64,000 nt of DNA from Phytophthora colocasiae (lineage: Eukaryota; Oomycota; Peronosporomycetes; Peronosporales; Peronosporaceae), in NCBI GenBank assembly GCA_018806915.1, contig JAGKQI010000049.1, forward strand, positions 1,860,001 through 1,924,000. Reading direction: 5' to 3'. The position numbers were made by a program, and so were the translations under genes. Shown here one piece after another: positions 20,985 through 31,659 of this stretch (position 1 is the first letter of the stretch; each line of letters begins with the position of its first letter). Below the pieces are notes generated by a model that saw nothing but the letters and a program-made list of their open reading frames with translations, had not been told where the DNA came from and made no database searches.

Positions 20985-21929
20985 TTAACCCCTCCAGCCC
21001 GGCTGATTTTGACCTTCTTAAGCTGCATTATGCAGCACAGTTATACTAGGAATTTGTATAGAACGTCGCTCAAAGGGCTTGGGAAGTGTGCACACGCTCG
21101 GCGATGGACAGGACACTTCCCGCTTAAGCTGCATGTTGCAGAACAAATTGTATCCAGATGCCCCATGCAAAGCTGCATAATGCTGCAGAAGGACCGTGCA
21201 GTGTTGCACAAAGACCATGTGCAATTGGCCAGAGACCAGTCGAATACCGAGAAACCAAACTCGAATTTTTAGAAAATGAAAAGGCATACGAAAAGCAAGT
21301 AAACCGGTACCGCAATCAGATGATTACCGCAAACAGGTTTCCACCTGTTTGCGGTAATCATCTGATTGCGGTACCGGTTTACTTGCTTTTCATACAAAGT
21401 CCTATATACTATTTTACAGCGTTACGTCGAGAAACAGCTGATCAAGGAGTCGGTTCCGCTGTTTTCTGCTGATGGTCCACATGCACCATACGAGCAATGC
21501 ATAATGCAGCATAAGTTCGCTGCATAATACGACATAAAGTGACTAGCAAGGTAGACTACTCATTATTTTCCGAAGCTGTATGTGTCCTCCGTTTTTTTTC
21601 TTGGTGTAGGCGTTTTCTCAGTTCTCAAATGAAACGGATGGTTGGCGGGCGCCACTGTTGCAACATTTACCTGTTCATGAGCATATCTATCCTGCTGAAT
21701 AGCATATTTTTGAAAAATGTAAGACAGCGTTTATGTCTGGCAAATCGTGAAGCTTTTTCGGTGCAAGATATTTGCCCATCATTTTTGTATCTTGATTTCA
21801 GTATGCGTCGATTCGTGTGATTTTTTTTCACATACAAACATCAAGATAAATTCAACGTTACGCTGCATAATGCAGCTTAATAAAAAGGCCTAAGCTGCAT
21901 TATGCAGCACTCCGGGTTGGAGGGGTTAA
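20985..21929. mobile_element. TTAA-flanked MITE (piggyBac-like, non-autonomous)
   Basis: Present in body 1 and absent from body 2, where the empty site reads TTTCTTAAAACTATT. The ends are TTAA plus CCCCTCCAGCCCGG on the left and CCGGGTTGGAGGGG plus TTAA on the right. It has no transposase. Copies of a TAAGCTGCATTATGCAGC-type palindrome sit near both ends and elsewhere. The ends differ from the big piggyBac element (CCCTTCTGCG), so it is another family. Confidence 0.85.
21291..21390. repeat. Perfect 100-bp hairpin palindrome within the MITE
   Basis: Two 48-bp complementary arms (from AAAAGCAAGTAAACCGGTAC to ...AAACAGGT) around a 4-bp TTCC loop. No mismatch seen in the arms. Confidence 0.9.
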
Positions 21930-22474
21930 AACTATTTGAACCTATAAACTCTCATAGTTAAAACAGTTTAAAAATGAACCAGTTTCAGGAAACTGGGAGG
22001 CAGATGTACTTTGTAAGTCCAGCCAAAGAAACATAACTCAAAAACCGAAAGACAACATGTGAAGAAATACCCACAAAGAGCACAAAACTGGCAGTTTAAA
22101 AAATGTAAACACTGCTTACACAAATATCAATACGAACAGATGTATCCTCCGAGCCTACAATACAGCGAACAGGTTTTGATCCTTAAAATTAAAGGTTTTC
22201 CTGAATAGCTTTCTCAACACGCGAACAAAAGCGTTAATAACGACGGTGAACAGGTTTTCTCCTCTAAGGTTTTCCTGAATAGCCAAAATATCAATGAAAA
22301 CAAGAAATTTGCACAACCACGCCAAAACCGGCAAGAAAATGACAAATCTGACAACGAAGTCAAAGAAAAAAGGTCATATTCATGTTCGCATAGGACTGTT
22401 AAACCAGCCACCTGTGGAGCATTAAATTCTACTCGCCAGATAGAGCGTCATACACATTCCTCGATGTGGGAGGC

Positions 22475-22754
22475 TGTTGAAGTTACCATCTCTGCAGTGA
22501 TGACACTTATCTAAGGGTATTAAATTGTGCAGTTCCATATAGAGAAATCCTATTTAACTGGACTGGTTGGTGGAGAATAACTCCCCTCCAGAACACCAGA
22601 CTCTCTAATTCATCACTTCTTCTTTTACTATCTTCAGCACACAAGCCCATTCTTCATCTACACTCAAGACTTCCTCTCCAATATTCTATGCATTATTTTA
22701 TTCGTCTCCATCCTTCGTCTACCTAACAACTCTGTGCAAATCATTACTTCAACA
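22475..22754 (+). repeat. LTR 2 (shared, middle)
   Basis: 280 bp, TGTTGAAG...CTTCAACA. Followed by GGTTATGGACTCC, the same sequence that follows LTR 1. Confidence 0.85.
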
Positions 22755-22815
22755 GGTTATGGACTCCAACGCTTCACCTGCGTGGATGAAGAACCGGAGA
22801 CGCTTGATTCAAGCT

Positions 22816-22968
22816 TGTGACGGGCTTCTGTCACACGGTCGCCGTGGTGCACGGCGACCAATCAGATTAGCTTGTGTTTTGTTGGTTCACGGCGCCCGAC
22901 CCGGGCGCCACACAGATTCAATAGACAGAGTTTCATTTACCACAAACAAGGAGCACCGCCCCGTTACA
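22816..22968 (+). repeat. Gypsy 5' LTR
   Basis: 153 bp, TG...CA ends; followed by TCTGGTAGCAC, a probable primer-binding site (tRNA not identified). Confidence 0.85.
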
Positions 22969-23001
22969 TCTGGTAGCACTTTGTAGTCCGTCCACACGAC
23001 C

Positions 23002-24051
23002 ATGAACGACGCTTCCTATTTCACTGAAGGGGCTGGTGCTGCCCTCGAGCATGCCAGCTTCCCCCACTTGTCCGCCTTCGAGTGGGAGGCGCTACACCGC
23101 CTTGCCGCGGTGTCCGGAGAAGGAGTCACCAAGACCTTGCTGACTGCCGGAACGGAAGAAGATCAACGACTGGCTGCTCACGAGTTCATGGCGCGTGAGC
23201 TCGCCGACCTGCGTCGGCGTGCGACGACTCCCACGCCGACCAAGAACAAGACTGACATCGTGAAGCTCGATGTCTCCTGCTACAGTGGCGATGGCGCCGC
23301 TCGCCTCCAGCTGAACCGCTGGTTCTGTGAGATCGACATCGCGATCGAAGCTCGGCAGCTGTCTACCGAGTTCGCTCGTACCCGGTTCCTTTTGTCCAAG
23401 TTGACTGGGAAGGCCAAGGAGTGGGCGCTCGGCAAGCTTGTAGCCGACCCCTCCTGCTTTCAAACGATGGAGTCACTAAAGAGCGACCTCCGCCTGGCCT
23501 TTGAGCCCCCTCAAGACGAGCGTGTTCAACGCTCGGCGTTCCTCTCGCTAAAGCAGGGACGGATGTCCATGCTCGAGTACATCCAACGGGCTCGTCACTT
23601 GGTGTCGTGCATCACGACAAATCCGGTGGACATGGCGACTCAAGTCCATGTCTTTATCTCTGGCATGAACGCTGGTTACCAGCGCTTCTATCTGACTCGG
23701 AAGACGCCCGACTCGCTGGAGGAAGCGTTTGAGACAGCGCTGCGAGAAGACTACAGCGTGTCCGCCTCCGAGGCATTCTCTCTCACCAGACCTCCAACTT
23801 CGGAGCCCGAGCCGATGGAGATTGACGCCATCCAAGATTATCGTGGTCGTCGGCATGACAGCTCGCCGACGACATCTGCCCGTCCAGCTCCGAATACTGG
23901 TCGCGGTTCACGCCCTCTTCGATGCTTTCGCTGTCGGAAACTCGGACACCGCGCGGCTGTGTGCCGCGCCCCTGCGCCGGTACTCGCACACGTTGTTGCC
24001 GCCGATGCGGATGATATGGTCGCCGACCCAAAAAACGGCGACGACCAGTAG
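23002..24051 (+). CDS. Gypsy Gag protein
   Basis: 349 residues, uninterrupted. The middle (about 90-250) is a retrotransposon gag domain with the helical pattern WAL/KEWALGKLVADP ... LKSDLRLAFEPP ... LKQGRMSMLEYIQRARHL. A single CCHC zinc knuckle, CFRCRKLGHRAAVC (about 313-326), binds RNA. It lies 34 bp after the 5' LTR. Gag forms the cytoplasmic particle that packages the element RNA. Confidence 0.85.
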   Translation: MNDASYFTEGAGAALEHASFPHLSAFEWEALHRLAAVSGEGVTKTLLTAGTEEDQRLAAHEFMARELADLRRRATTPTPTKNKTDIVKLDVSCYSGDGAARLQLNRWFCEIDIAIEARQLSTEFARTRFLLSKLTGKAKEWALGKLVADPSCFQTMESLKSDLRLAFEPPQDERVQRSAFLSLKQGRMSMLEYIQRARHLVSCITTNPVDMATQVHVFISGMNAGYQRFYLTRKTPDSLEEAFETALREDYSVSASEAFSLTRPPTSEPEPMEIDAIQDYRGRRHDSSPTTSARPAPNTGRGSRPLRCFRCRKLGHRAAVCRAPAPVLAHVVAADADDMVADPKNGDDQ

Positions 24052-24077
24052 GTGCGGGGCGCCCTACTGGATGTGAT

Positions 24078-24767
24078 GTGGAAGGCGGATCTCTGGTGGC
24101 AGATCCTCCTCCCAGCCCCCCTGTGCTTCATGCGCAATTCTTTGCCACCACCTCCGGCAGTGATCCGAGACTGATCATCCTCAGTATACACGTCAATGGC
24201 GCGAAGCGTCCGCTTCGCGCCCTGCTGGATTCAGGCGCGACGAACAACTTCGTTCGCGCCGAGAGTTTGTCGGTGTTACCGGCGGACACGCGAGTTAGGG
24301 ACGGCCCCGGCCACATGGTTGTAAAGTATGCTGACGGGAAGCCGCGGCGTGTCCCGCGGCGTTCTGCCACCTTCTCTTACGAGTTCGACGGTTTCCATGG
24401 GTCCGATGACTTTCTGGTGATCGAGTTGAGCGGATCCTTCGACTGTGTCTTCGGTATCCCGTGGCTTGCTCGTCACCAACCTCATATTGACTGGTTGGCT
24501 CGAACCGTCCGCCCGCGCGACATTGATGTGAATGCGGTATTGACATCCCTGCGCGGGACGCCCAACCGATGGCCGCACGTTGCAGTCATGGACCCCAACT
24601 CCATGACTCCCGCTGTATCCGAAGTGAGCGATGGCCCTTCGGGTGCTCGCGAGCCTGTGACGTGTGCCGGTCTTGAGCAGGTGACTCAAGACATGTCTGA
24701 CGTGGTCGAGCATGAGTTCCACGTCCCGATGAGCAGCGGCTCTCGGCAACAGACAACACCGTGGTAG
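24078..24767 (+). CDS. Gypsy aspartic protease region
   Basis: Retropepsin-like domain with the catalytic ALLDSGATNNFV motif, a KYADGK flap-like stretch and DCVFGIPWL near the end of the fold. It is in a different frame from gag, so frameshifting or decay separates them. It ends at a TAG within a 60-bp repeat whose next copy reads TCG at that place, so the stop looks like a point mutation. Confidence 0.7.
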   Translation: MEGGSLVADPPPSPPVLHAQFFATTSGSDPRLIILSIHVNGAKRPLRALLDSGATNNFVRAESLSVLPADTRVRDGPGHMVVKYADGKPRRVPRRSATFSYEFDGFHGSDDFLVIELSGSFDCVFGIPWLARHQPHIDWLARTVRPRDIDVNAVLTSLRGTPNRWPHVAVMDPNSMTPAVSEVSDGPSGAREPVTCAGLEQVTQDMSDVVEHEFHVPMSSGSRQQTTPW

Positions 24768-24890
24768 AACCGGGGTTCCCACGTCCCGATGAGCAGCGGC
24801 TCTCGGCAACAGACAACACCGTGGTCGAACAGGGGTTCCCACGCCCGGATGAGCAGCGGCTCTCCGTTGACGATGAACAAGAAGATGTGG
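24721..24890 (+). repeat. 60-bp tandem repeat in protease-RT linker
   Basis: ACGTCCCGATGAGCAGCGGC starts units at 24721 and 24781, with a diverged unit at 24841. In another frame it codes for VVEQGFPRPDEQRLSATDNT, a 20-residue repeat that continues as VERGLP/VEQGLP motifs. Confidence 0.8.
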
Positions 24891-24975
24891 TTGAGCGTGG
24901 TCTCCCACGCGCGGTCGAGCAGGGGCTCCCGCATGTGGTTGAGCAGGGGCTCCTGATAGAGTTGACGCCGATGTC

Positions 24976-27900
24976 GTGTCTCGGCGTCTGAGTACAGCAG
25001 ACTTGGTCGAGCGTGGTCTCCCACTGCCTGCTACGGAAGTGTTTACCCGGCCAGTCCGTCGCCGTGGCCGTCGCAAGCCCCGGCGACCCCGCGTTCCTCC
25101 GAATGAGTCAGACGCGTCTGACTCCGAGGTTATCTCCGTTCTGGTGGGGGATGACGCGGCATCGATCCTGCGAATGCACAATGTCGAAGTTGCACGCCCG
25201 CCGTGCGATGCATCAGAGATCACCAAGTTGCCTGGTCTGTCTTGGAAACACTTTCTCCGCGACTTGAAGCATGGTGAGATCGAGCAGGTTTGCATGATCG
25301 TCGCGGACAACACCGCGACGATCGCGGCTGTCGATGTAGACGCTGGTGACCCAGCGTCCAATACCCGGGAACGCCCGAAGGCGCTGAGCCTAAGTCCGCC
25401 CGCGAGGCTTGCTACTTGGCTCCAGTCGTTGCCGGCACTCGAAGCCGCCGGCAACCCAGTCGCCCCCCTGGTTCGCGAGTTCATCGACATCTTCCCTGAT
25501 AAGGTGCCAGCCGCCCTTCCACCGGACCGCGGAGTCCGACACGAGATCGACCTCGTGCCTGGTGCGAAGTATTGCGTGACGAGACAGTGGCCGCTTCCCC
25601 GTGATCAAGTCGAAGCAATCGACGCCTTCTTCGAGGTCGCCGACAAGCCGGCCACGTCCGTGAGAGTTTGTCCCCGCACTCCAGTCCGACATTTTGCGTG
25701 AAGAAAGCAACCGGTGGATGGCGGATCGTCCACGCCTTCAATAAGCTCAACGATGCCACCATCCCGGCGCAGAAGCCGATCGAGGAAAGACATGGTGCTC
25801 GACACCATGTCGGGCAGCACCACATACAGCGCGATTGATCTGATGGACGGCTTCTATCAGATCTTGATGCGGGAGGATGACGTACCGCTGACTGCAGTCA
25901 GCACGCCCAGTGGAATGCTTTGGGAATGGCTTGTGATGCCTCAGGGGCTAAAGAATGCTCCTGCTACCTTCAACCGAATGGTGTCGAACTTGCTCCGCCC
26001 GTACCGGGACTTCGCGCCCAGCTACTTCGATGACATTTTCATCCACAGCCGTGCTGAACGAGGCTTGACGGACGTCGAGGTGCATCTGCAACACCTGCGG
26101 CAGGTGTTCGAAGTGATGCGAGAGAACAAGCTGTACGCCAACTTGAAGAAGTGTATCTTCTGCGCTCCCGAGATCCCAGTGCTCGGGAGCTACGTCAGCA
26201 AGGAAGGTGTCCGTGCTGACCCCGAGAAGATTGAAGCCATCTGCGCTTGGCCCGTGCCTCAGGATCAGAAGCAGCTCCGGCAGTGGCTGGGGCTCGCGAC
26301 GTATCTTCACCATTACTCGAAGAACTTCGCGCTGACCATCCAACCGCTGTCTCAACTCCTGAAGGCAGACGCCATGTGGTCATGGCGCCCCGAGCACCAA
26401 ACAGCCTTCGACGCGGTGAAGACGAGTTTGTCGACCGCGCCCGTCTTGATGCTTCCAGATCACTCCAAGCCGTTCCACGTTGTATGCGACGCGAGTGACT
26501 TCGCGATCGGCTGTGCCTTGATGCAGTTTGACGACGTGGGCCGCGAGCGAGTGGTGAGTTACCAGTCGCGACAACTGGAAGCAGGCGGAACGGAATTAGC
26601 CGGTCCATGAGAAAGAGCTGCTTGCCATGCGCGACGCACTCATCAAGTTCCGTGTGTATCTCCTAGGCGAGAAGTCCTTCGCAATCTACACAGATCACGC
26701 GTCGCTGAGGACAGCGACGAAGAGCCCCCACTTGTCCCAGCGCATGGCACGCTGGTTATCGCTCTTCTCCGAGTACAACTTCGTCGTGCATTACAAACCG
26801 GGCAAGTCCAACATCCTCGCCGACGCGCTTTCACGCCGGCCAGATTACGTGCAGCGCGGCCGCCACGCAGTTGGCGACGAGGATGATGACGACTGTTCCG
26901 TCTGTATCGCCGAAAGCGTCGCTGCCGCTGAAGTCACAGCGACCACACCGCTACGTGACCTGATCGTCGACGCGTATAAAGATGACGCGTCCTGTTCCGA
27001 GCTGATCGACTTCCTGCGCAACCCCAGTGGCTCAGCTGAGCGCAAGCTGTCCTCACGAGCACGCGCTCGTGTCGGCCGCTACTCACTTGAAGGCGCGCTG
27101 CTGACTTACCGCGTCGACCAAGAAGATTGCCCCCGCGTCGTCGTCCCGCTTGACGACGACCTCCGAGCTCGGTTGATCCACGAGTTCCATGACACCCCAA
27201 GTGGCGGCCACCTCGGTCGCGAGAAGACCTTTGCATCTCTCTCTCGCGACTTTTATTGGCCACACATGTACAAGTGGGTGAGGAAGTGGGTGCGCTCGTG
27301 TGAAGCGTGCCAGCGCGTGAAACCGGCTCCATCAAAGCAGGCCCCGCTCCGACCGCTCTCAGTCGCCACTGATGCGTGGTCGTCTGTGAGCATGGATTTC
27401 GTCTTCGGCCTACCTCGGGATACCCGAGGTCGTACGGGTATTCTGGTCTTCGTCGACCGCTTCAGTAAGATGGTTCATCTCACTCCGGTAGCAGCCTCGA
27501 TCACTGCGCAACAGTCTGCTGCGCTCTTCGTTGACGTGGTGTATCGCCACCACGGTCTTCCGTCCTCGATTGTGTCGGACAGGGATCCTCGATTCACGTC
27601 CGCCTTCTGGAGGGAGCTCTTCAAGCTGTTGGGGACGCGGCTGAGTATGTCCACCGCGTCGCATCCAGAGACGGACGGCCAAACCGAGCGCGCTAACCGA
27701 GTCGTCGAAGATGTACTACGCAGCTTTGCCACGTCGTTCAAGTCATGGAGCTCTTTCCTGCCGATGGTGGAGTTCGCCATCAATAATGCCGTGCACGCGT
27801 CAACTGGCTTGACGCCGTTCTTCGTAAATTTCGGCCGTCACCCGCGCTCCTTGGGCTGGAGCGCCCCCTTCCAGTTCAACTGTCCGAGAATCACGACGCT

Positions 27901-28964
27901 GCAACTGCCACCCCCACTGGTGGTGCCTCCGTCGCGACGCACGAGATGGCCGCTGTCCCGAATGTGAACGCGGTGAGCACGAGGTCTTCCGCGCGGATCC
28001 CAAGCCAGCGTCCTCTTACACGGGCCGCCGCGCGAGCGGCGACTGCTTCTCCACGGGACGTTGCCGCTTGGACCAGTCGGACGCTAATCAACCCGCGTCC
28101 ACGTCGCGCAGCCGAGCTTCACACTGCCCCCGATCCGGTCGCGCCTACTGAGCCTCCGCCAGCAAACTTTGCGCCCAACGCGGCGCCGCAGCGAAGCGAC
28201 GCTGCGGCTGTCCGTGAGTTCGTGCAACAGCGTGAGTCAATTGTCCGCTACGTCCGCGATGCGATTGCTGCAGCCGTCGATCGCCAGAAGGAGAATGCCG
28301 ACCGCAGCGGGCGCCGTAACATGGAAACATTCCACGTTGGAGACCAAGTCCTATTATCTACCAATGGGATTTCCCCAACGCTCGTCACGAACTTGGGCGC
28401 GAGTAAGCTCGCGCCGCGATTCGATGGACCGTTCAAGGTGTCGAAAGTCATTGGAGATGCTTATCGGCTACAGCTACCGCCTACAATCAAGCTACACCCT
28501 ACATTTTACGTCGGTCGACTTCGCCGCTACCACCCAGCGTCGCTTCCTAGCGATAATCCGGTACCGCGTGACGCGGTACCCACAGCTCCTGCCGCAAGAC
28601 CCGATTCTCATGCTCCAGCTGGTCAACGCGATGCTCCAGGCGCTCCAGGCGACGCTCCATCGCCCACTCGCGCTCGGTTCCTTCGCGACGGTCCGGCCCC
28701 CCTTGTTGATCGTGATGGTGACGTTCGTCACATCGTGGAGGCCATTCTTGACCACGATGACTCGACCAGTGGTCGCAGCGCTCGTCACTGCGACGGGGTA
28801 TCCTGAGCTTTCGCCGGTACCTGGTACGGTGGATAGGTCCGCTGGACGACAGCTGGGAGCCTCGCTCCACCCTCCTAGAAGACGTTCCGGGCCTCGTTGA
28901 GGCGTACGAGGCGGCTCTGTTGGCGCGGGATGATCCTCAGGGCGCGGTAGCGAACCGCGCCTAG
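24976..28964 (+). pseudogene. Gypsy pol: RT, RNase H, integrase, chromodomain; multiply frameshifted
   Basis: Read across frames: RT N-terminus (FIDIFPDKVPAALPPDRGVR), a frame change near 25690 and again near 25775, the RT core (YSAIDLMDGFYQI, MPQGLKNAPATF, SYFDDIFIHS with YxDD-type FDD), RNase H (VVCDASDFAIGCAL, then after a break at about 26590 YTDHASL and KPGKSNILADALSR), integrase with HHCC finger and DDE core (MDFVFGLPRD, VSDRDPRFTS, HPETDGQTER), a break near 27860, a GDQVLL/LAPRFDGPFKV region, and a chromodomain-like end YLVRWIGPLDDSWEP in yet another frame ending at TAG 28964. Enzyme motifs are present but at least six frame changes are needed. Confidence 0.85.
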
Positions 28965-29451
28965 CCTCGTACAGCGACCGGCGATACAGCTCGATCCACT
29001 GCTTCTCTTCCTTAGTCTCTGGATACTCTTTCACGATTTGCGCCCAGTCAGCGTCGCCCGGTCGCGGCGTTCCAAAGCGGCGACAGCCGGCGCAGCCTTC
29101 AAGGTGATGGACGTAACAGCAAGGACGATCCTCGTCCCAGGACAGCGAGCACACGCGCGCCGCCAGCTCTCCCAGCGCGTGGCGCTGATGGGTCTCCTCG
29201 CGGTCTTCTATTGTCGCCATGAAACGTCGCGCACCCTCTGCGTTCCAGCGTCGGACGAAGGCCGTCCACGCGGCATCAAGCGAGCGCTGGGTCACCGCGA
29301 GCGTCGCGGTGACGGGCTTGCCCCGCGTCGAACGCCAGCGTCGGAACAACTCTCGCATCTCGTCGGGACTCAGCGGGGCCTCGAAGCCACTGCAGTCGTG
29401 CAGCGGCCACTCTCGGAGAGTCTGTGCGTAGGTGTGGCTTGTGGTGTTCAT
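28492..29451 (-). CDS. Antisense ORF at the 3' end of the Gypsy element
   Basis: An open 319-codon frame opposite to pol. The first ~170 residues (29451 to about 28940) lie between the end of the chromodomain and the 3' LTR, where no sense gene is read; the rest overlaps the pol 3' end. Visible features are a Cys/His cluster (CCYVHHLEGCAGCRRFG) that could bind zinc, a WAQIVKEYPETKEEKQW segment and a basic C-terminus. Not recognised. A genuine accessory gene is plausible for the non-overlapping part. The overlapping part may be a chance shadow, because GC-rich DNA leaves frames open. Confidence 0.4.
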   Translation of the reverse strand: MNTTSHTYAQTLREWPLHDCSGFEAPLSPDEMRELFRRWRSTRGKPVTATLAVTQRSLDAAWTAFVRRWNAEGARRFMATIEDREETHQRHALGELAARVCSLSWDEDRPCCYVHHLEGCAGCRRFGTPRPGDADWAQIVKEYPETKEEKQWIELYRRSLYEARRGSLPRPEDHPAPTEPPRTPQRGPERLLGGWSEAPSCRPADLSTVPGTGESSGYPVAVTSAATTGRVIVVKNGLHDVTNVTITINKGGRTVAKEPSASGRWSVAWSAWSIALTSWSMRIGSCGRSCGYRVTRYRIIARKRRWVVAAKSTDVKCRV

Positions 29452-29509
29452 CGTGAAGCAATTTGAAGATTGAGAAGCTCTTCAGGCTTCTTTCTAAGGT
29501 GGGGAGTGG

Positions 29510-29662
29510 TGTGACGGGCTTCTGTCACACGGTCGCCGTGGTGCACGGCGACCAATTAGATTAGCTTGTGTTTTGTTGGTTCACGGCGCCCGACCCGGGC
29601 GCCACACAGATTCAATAGACAGAGTTTCATTTACCACAAACAAGGAGCACCGCCCCGTTACA
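29510..29662 (+). repeat. Gypsy 3' LTR
   Basis: 153 bp, one visible mismatch to the 5' LTR, followed by the AAGCT target duplication. Confidence 0.85.
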
Positions 29663-31379
29663 AAGCTCCTCTAAAAAATCAACGAGGCAAGAGAATCGCC
29701 CCGGAGAGGCCGCGTGTCTAGCAAGCCTGACGGCTGCCACGTGTATTCCTGCAAACCCTACACTAAATGTGCCAGCCACTAAGCTGTAGCACTGCATGAG
29801 CTGTACTATCACCATGCTGAGGGGCTACGAAGCCTCCGCGCCAGCGTTCGAGCTGTACCGCTGCATGAGTTACAATTTCCGTGCTATTCCGGCTACTGCC
29901 GAGGTGTGAGGGCACGATGCCCTATGCGCCAGATCTGACGCTGCTGCGCTGCATTAGCAGAACATCTGCCATGCTCTGTCTTTTATCCAGCAGGCCAAGA
30001 GCTCTGGAAAACTAACTGCACTACTGCACGAGCACCACGCAGCCGTGTTATGCCGGCCGTAACGCCGATGTTATAGGAGGCATTCCGTTGTGCTCTACGT
30101 ACATGTACGTGCCTTTACCTTTGAACCACGCAGCATCGCTGCAGCACTAGCCAATGGCAGTCTGGCAATATAGTACTACGTATTACTACCAATAAAACGG
30201 TATTAATATTTTGCAATGTCGAGCAGTACTGTAGCATTCTATGTACTACAGTAGTACTACTACTATATGTACACTACCAAGTGTAACACTTTCTAATCTG
30301 CCTAAGTTTCGTACAACCAAAATATACTGGCTCGATGCCAAGCTATAGCGAACTACCCTGGTAGAACTACGGCTTGTAATTTGTTAAAGCAACATCAAAT
30401 TCGGCTTTACAGACTTGCGTCTATTATCAAAAGTATGTGCTGAAATGTACGAAACTGGGAGGCATTAGCGCCAAAACCGAGCATTCATACGCCAAACTAC
30501 ATTCAGTCACTGGCATGAATTTCAAACATTTCCAGCTATACAAAACGTAACAACAAAAGAAGAAAATTCTCAATACTTTCTGAAATACACGACACGCTTC
30601 TGTCTACAGAAAGCAAACTATAAGTTTTACTGCACATTGATTTGATAGTTTACAAGTCTTAGCACTTGAGAAGTAAAACATAAATAAAATCTTCTAAACG
30701 AGAAACAACTCGATGAGCCTCTAGGAGAATAATAGCCCCAATGATGAAAGCTGAGCACTAACTGCAAAAATGATTCGTACACTGCTGATGACACTGTGTG
30801 GTTATTTGTGCTGTAAAGCTGTAGCCTTTCTTAAAACTATTTGAACCTATAAACTCTCATAGTTAAAACAGTTTAAAAATGAACCAGTTTCAGGAAACTG
30901 GGAGGCAGATGTACTTTGTAAGTCCAGCCAAAGAAACATAACTCAAAAACCGAAAGACAACATGTGAAGAAATACCCACAAAGAGCACAAAACTGGCAGT
31001 TTAAAAAATGTAAACACTGCTTACACAAATATCAATACGAACAGATGTATCCTCCGAGCCTACAATACAGCGAACAGGTTTTGATCCTTAAAATTAAAGG
31101 TTTTCCTGAATAGCTTTCTCAACACGCGAACAAAAGCGTTAATAACGACGGTGAACAGGTTTTCTCCTCTAAGGTTTTCCTGAATAGCCAAAATATCAAT
31201 GAAAACAAGAAATTTGCACAACCACGCCAAAACCGGCAAGAAAATGACAAATCTGACAACGAAGTCAAAGAAAAAAGGTCATATTCATGTTCGCATAGGA
31301 CTGTTAAACCAGCCACCTGTGGAGCATTAAATTCTACTCGCCAGATAGAGCGTCATACACATTCCTCGATGTGGGAGGC

Positions 31380-31659
31380 TGTTGAAGTTACCATCTCTGC
31401 AGTGATGACACTTATCTAAGGGTATTAAATTGTGCAGTTCCATATAGAGAAATCCTATTTAACTGGACTGGTTGGTGGAGAATAACTCCCCTCCAGAACA
31501 CCAGACTCTCTAATTCATCACTTCTTCTTTTACTATCTTCAGCACACAAGCCCATTCTTCATCTACACTCAAGACTTCCTCTCCAATATTCTATGCATTA
31601 TTTTATTCGTCTCCATCCTTCGTCTACCTAACAACTCTGTGCAAATCATTACTTCAACA
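31380..31659 (+). repeat. LTR 3 of non-coding LTR element
   Basis: 280 bp; ends ACTTCAACA and is followed by ACTCT, the target duplication that pairs with 19483-19487. Confidence 0.85.

Larger units (their letters stand above)
22816..29662 (+). mobile_element. Gypsy (chromovirus) LTR retrotransposon, young insertion, pol frameshifted
   Basis: Two 153-bp LTRs (22816-22968, 29510-29662) begin TGTGACGGGC and end CCCGTTACA, with one mismatch seen between them (CAATCAG vs CAATTAG). The target duplication is AAGCT (22811-22815 and 29663-29667), inside body 2 of the tandem LTR element. Order: gag, protease, reverse transcriptase, RNase H, integrase, chromodomain, i.e. a Gypsy/chromovirus plan. A purine tract GGTGGGGAGTGG precedes the 3' LTR. 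The pol frame changes many times despite the near-identical LTRs. An antisense ORF fills the 3' region. Confidence 0.9.
19488..31659 (+). mobile_element. Tandem non-coding LTR retrotransposon (LTR-body-LTR-body-LTR)
   Basis: Three LTRs at 19488-19756, 22475-22754 and 31380-31659 enclose two copies of one internal sequence. Without later insertions the bodies are about 1.78 kb (19757-22474 minus the MITE) and 1.77 kb (22755-22810 plus 29663-31379). Neither body encodes gag or pol, so it is a LARD/TRIM-like element needing outside enzymes. One 5-bp target duplication, ACTCT, flanks the whole array (19483-19487 and 31660-31664). A purine tract GATGTGGGAGGC precedes LTRs 2 and 3, as expected for a polypurine tract. 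The array splits a molybdate transporter gene. Confidence 0.85.

Noticed and set aside
24276..25490. 404-codon antisense ORF in the Gypsy protease-RT region
   Set aside because: It lies wholly opposite recognised protease and RT coding sequence in GC-rich DNA and shows no domain.
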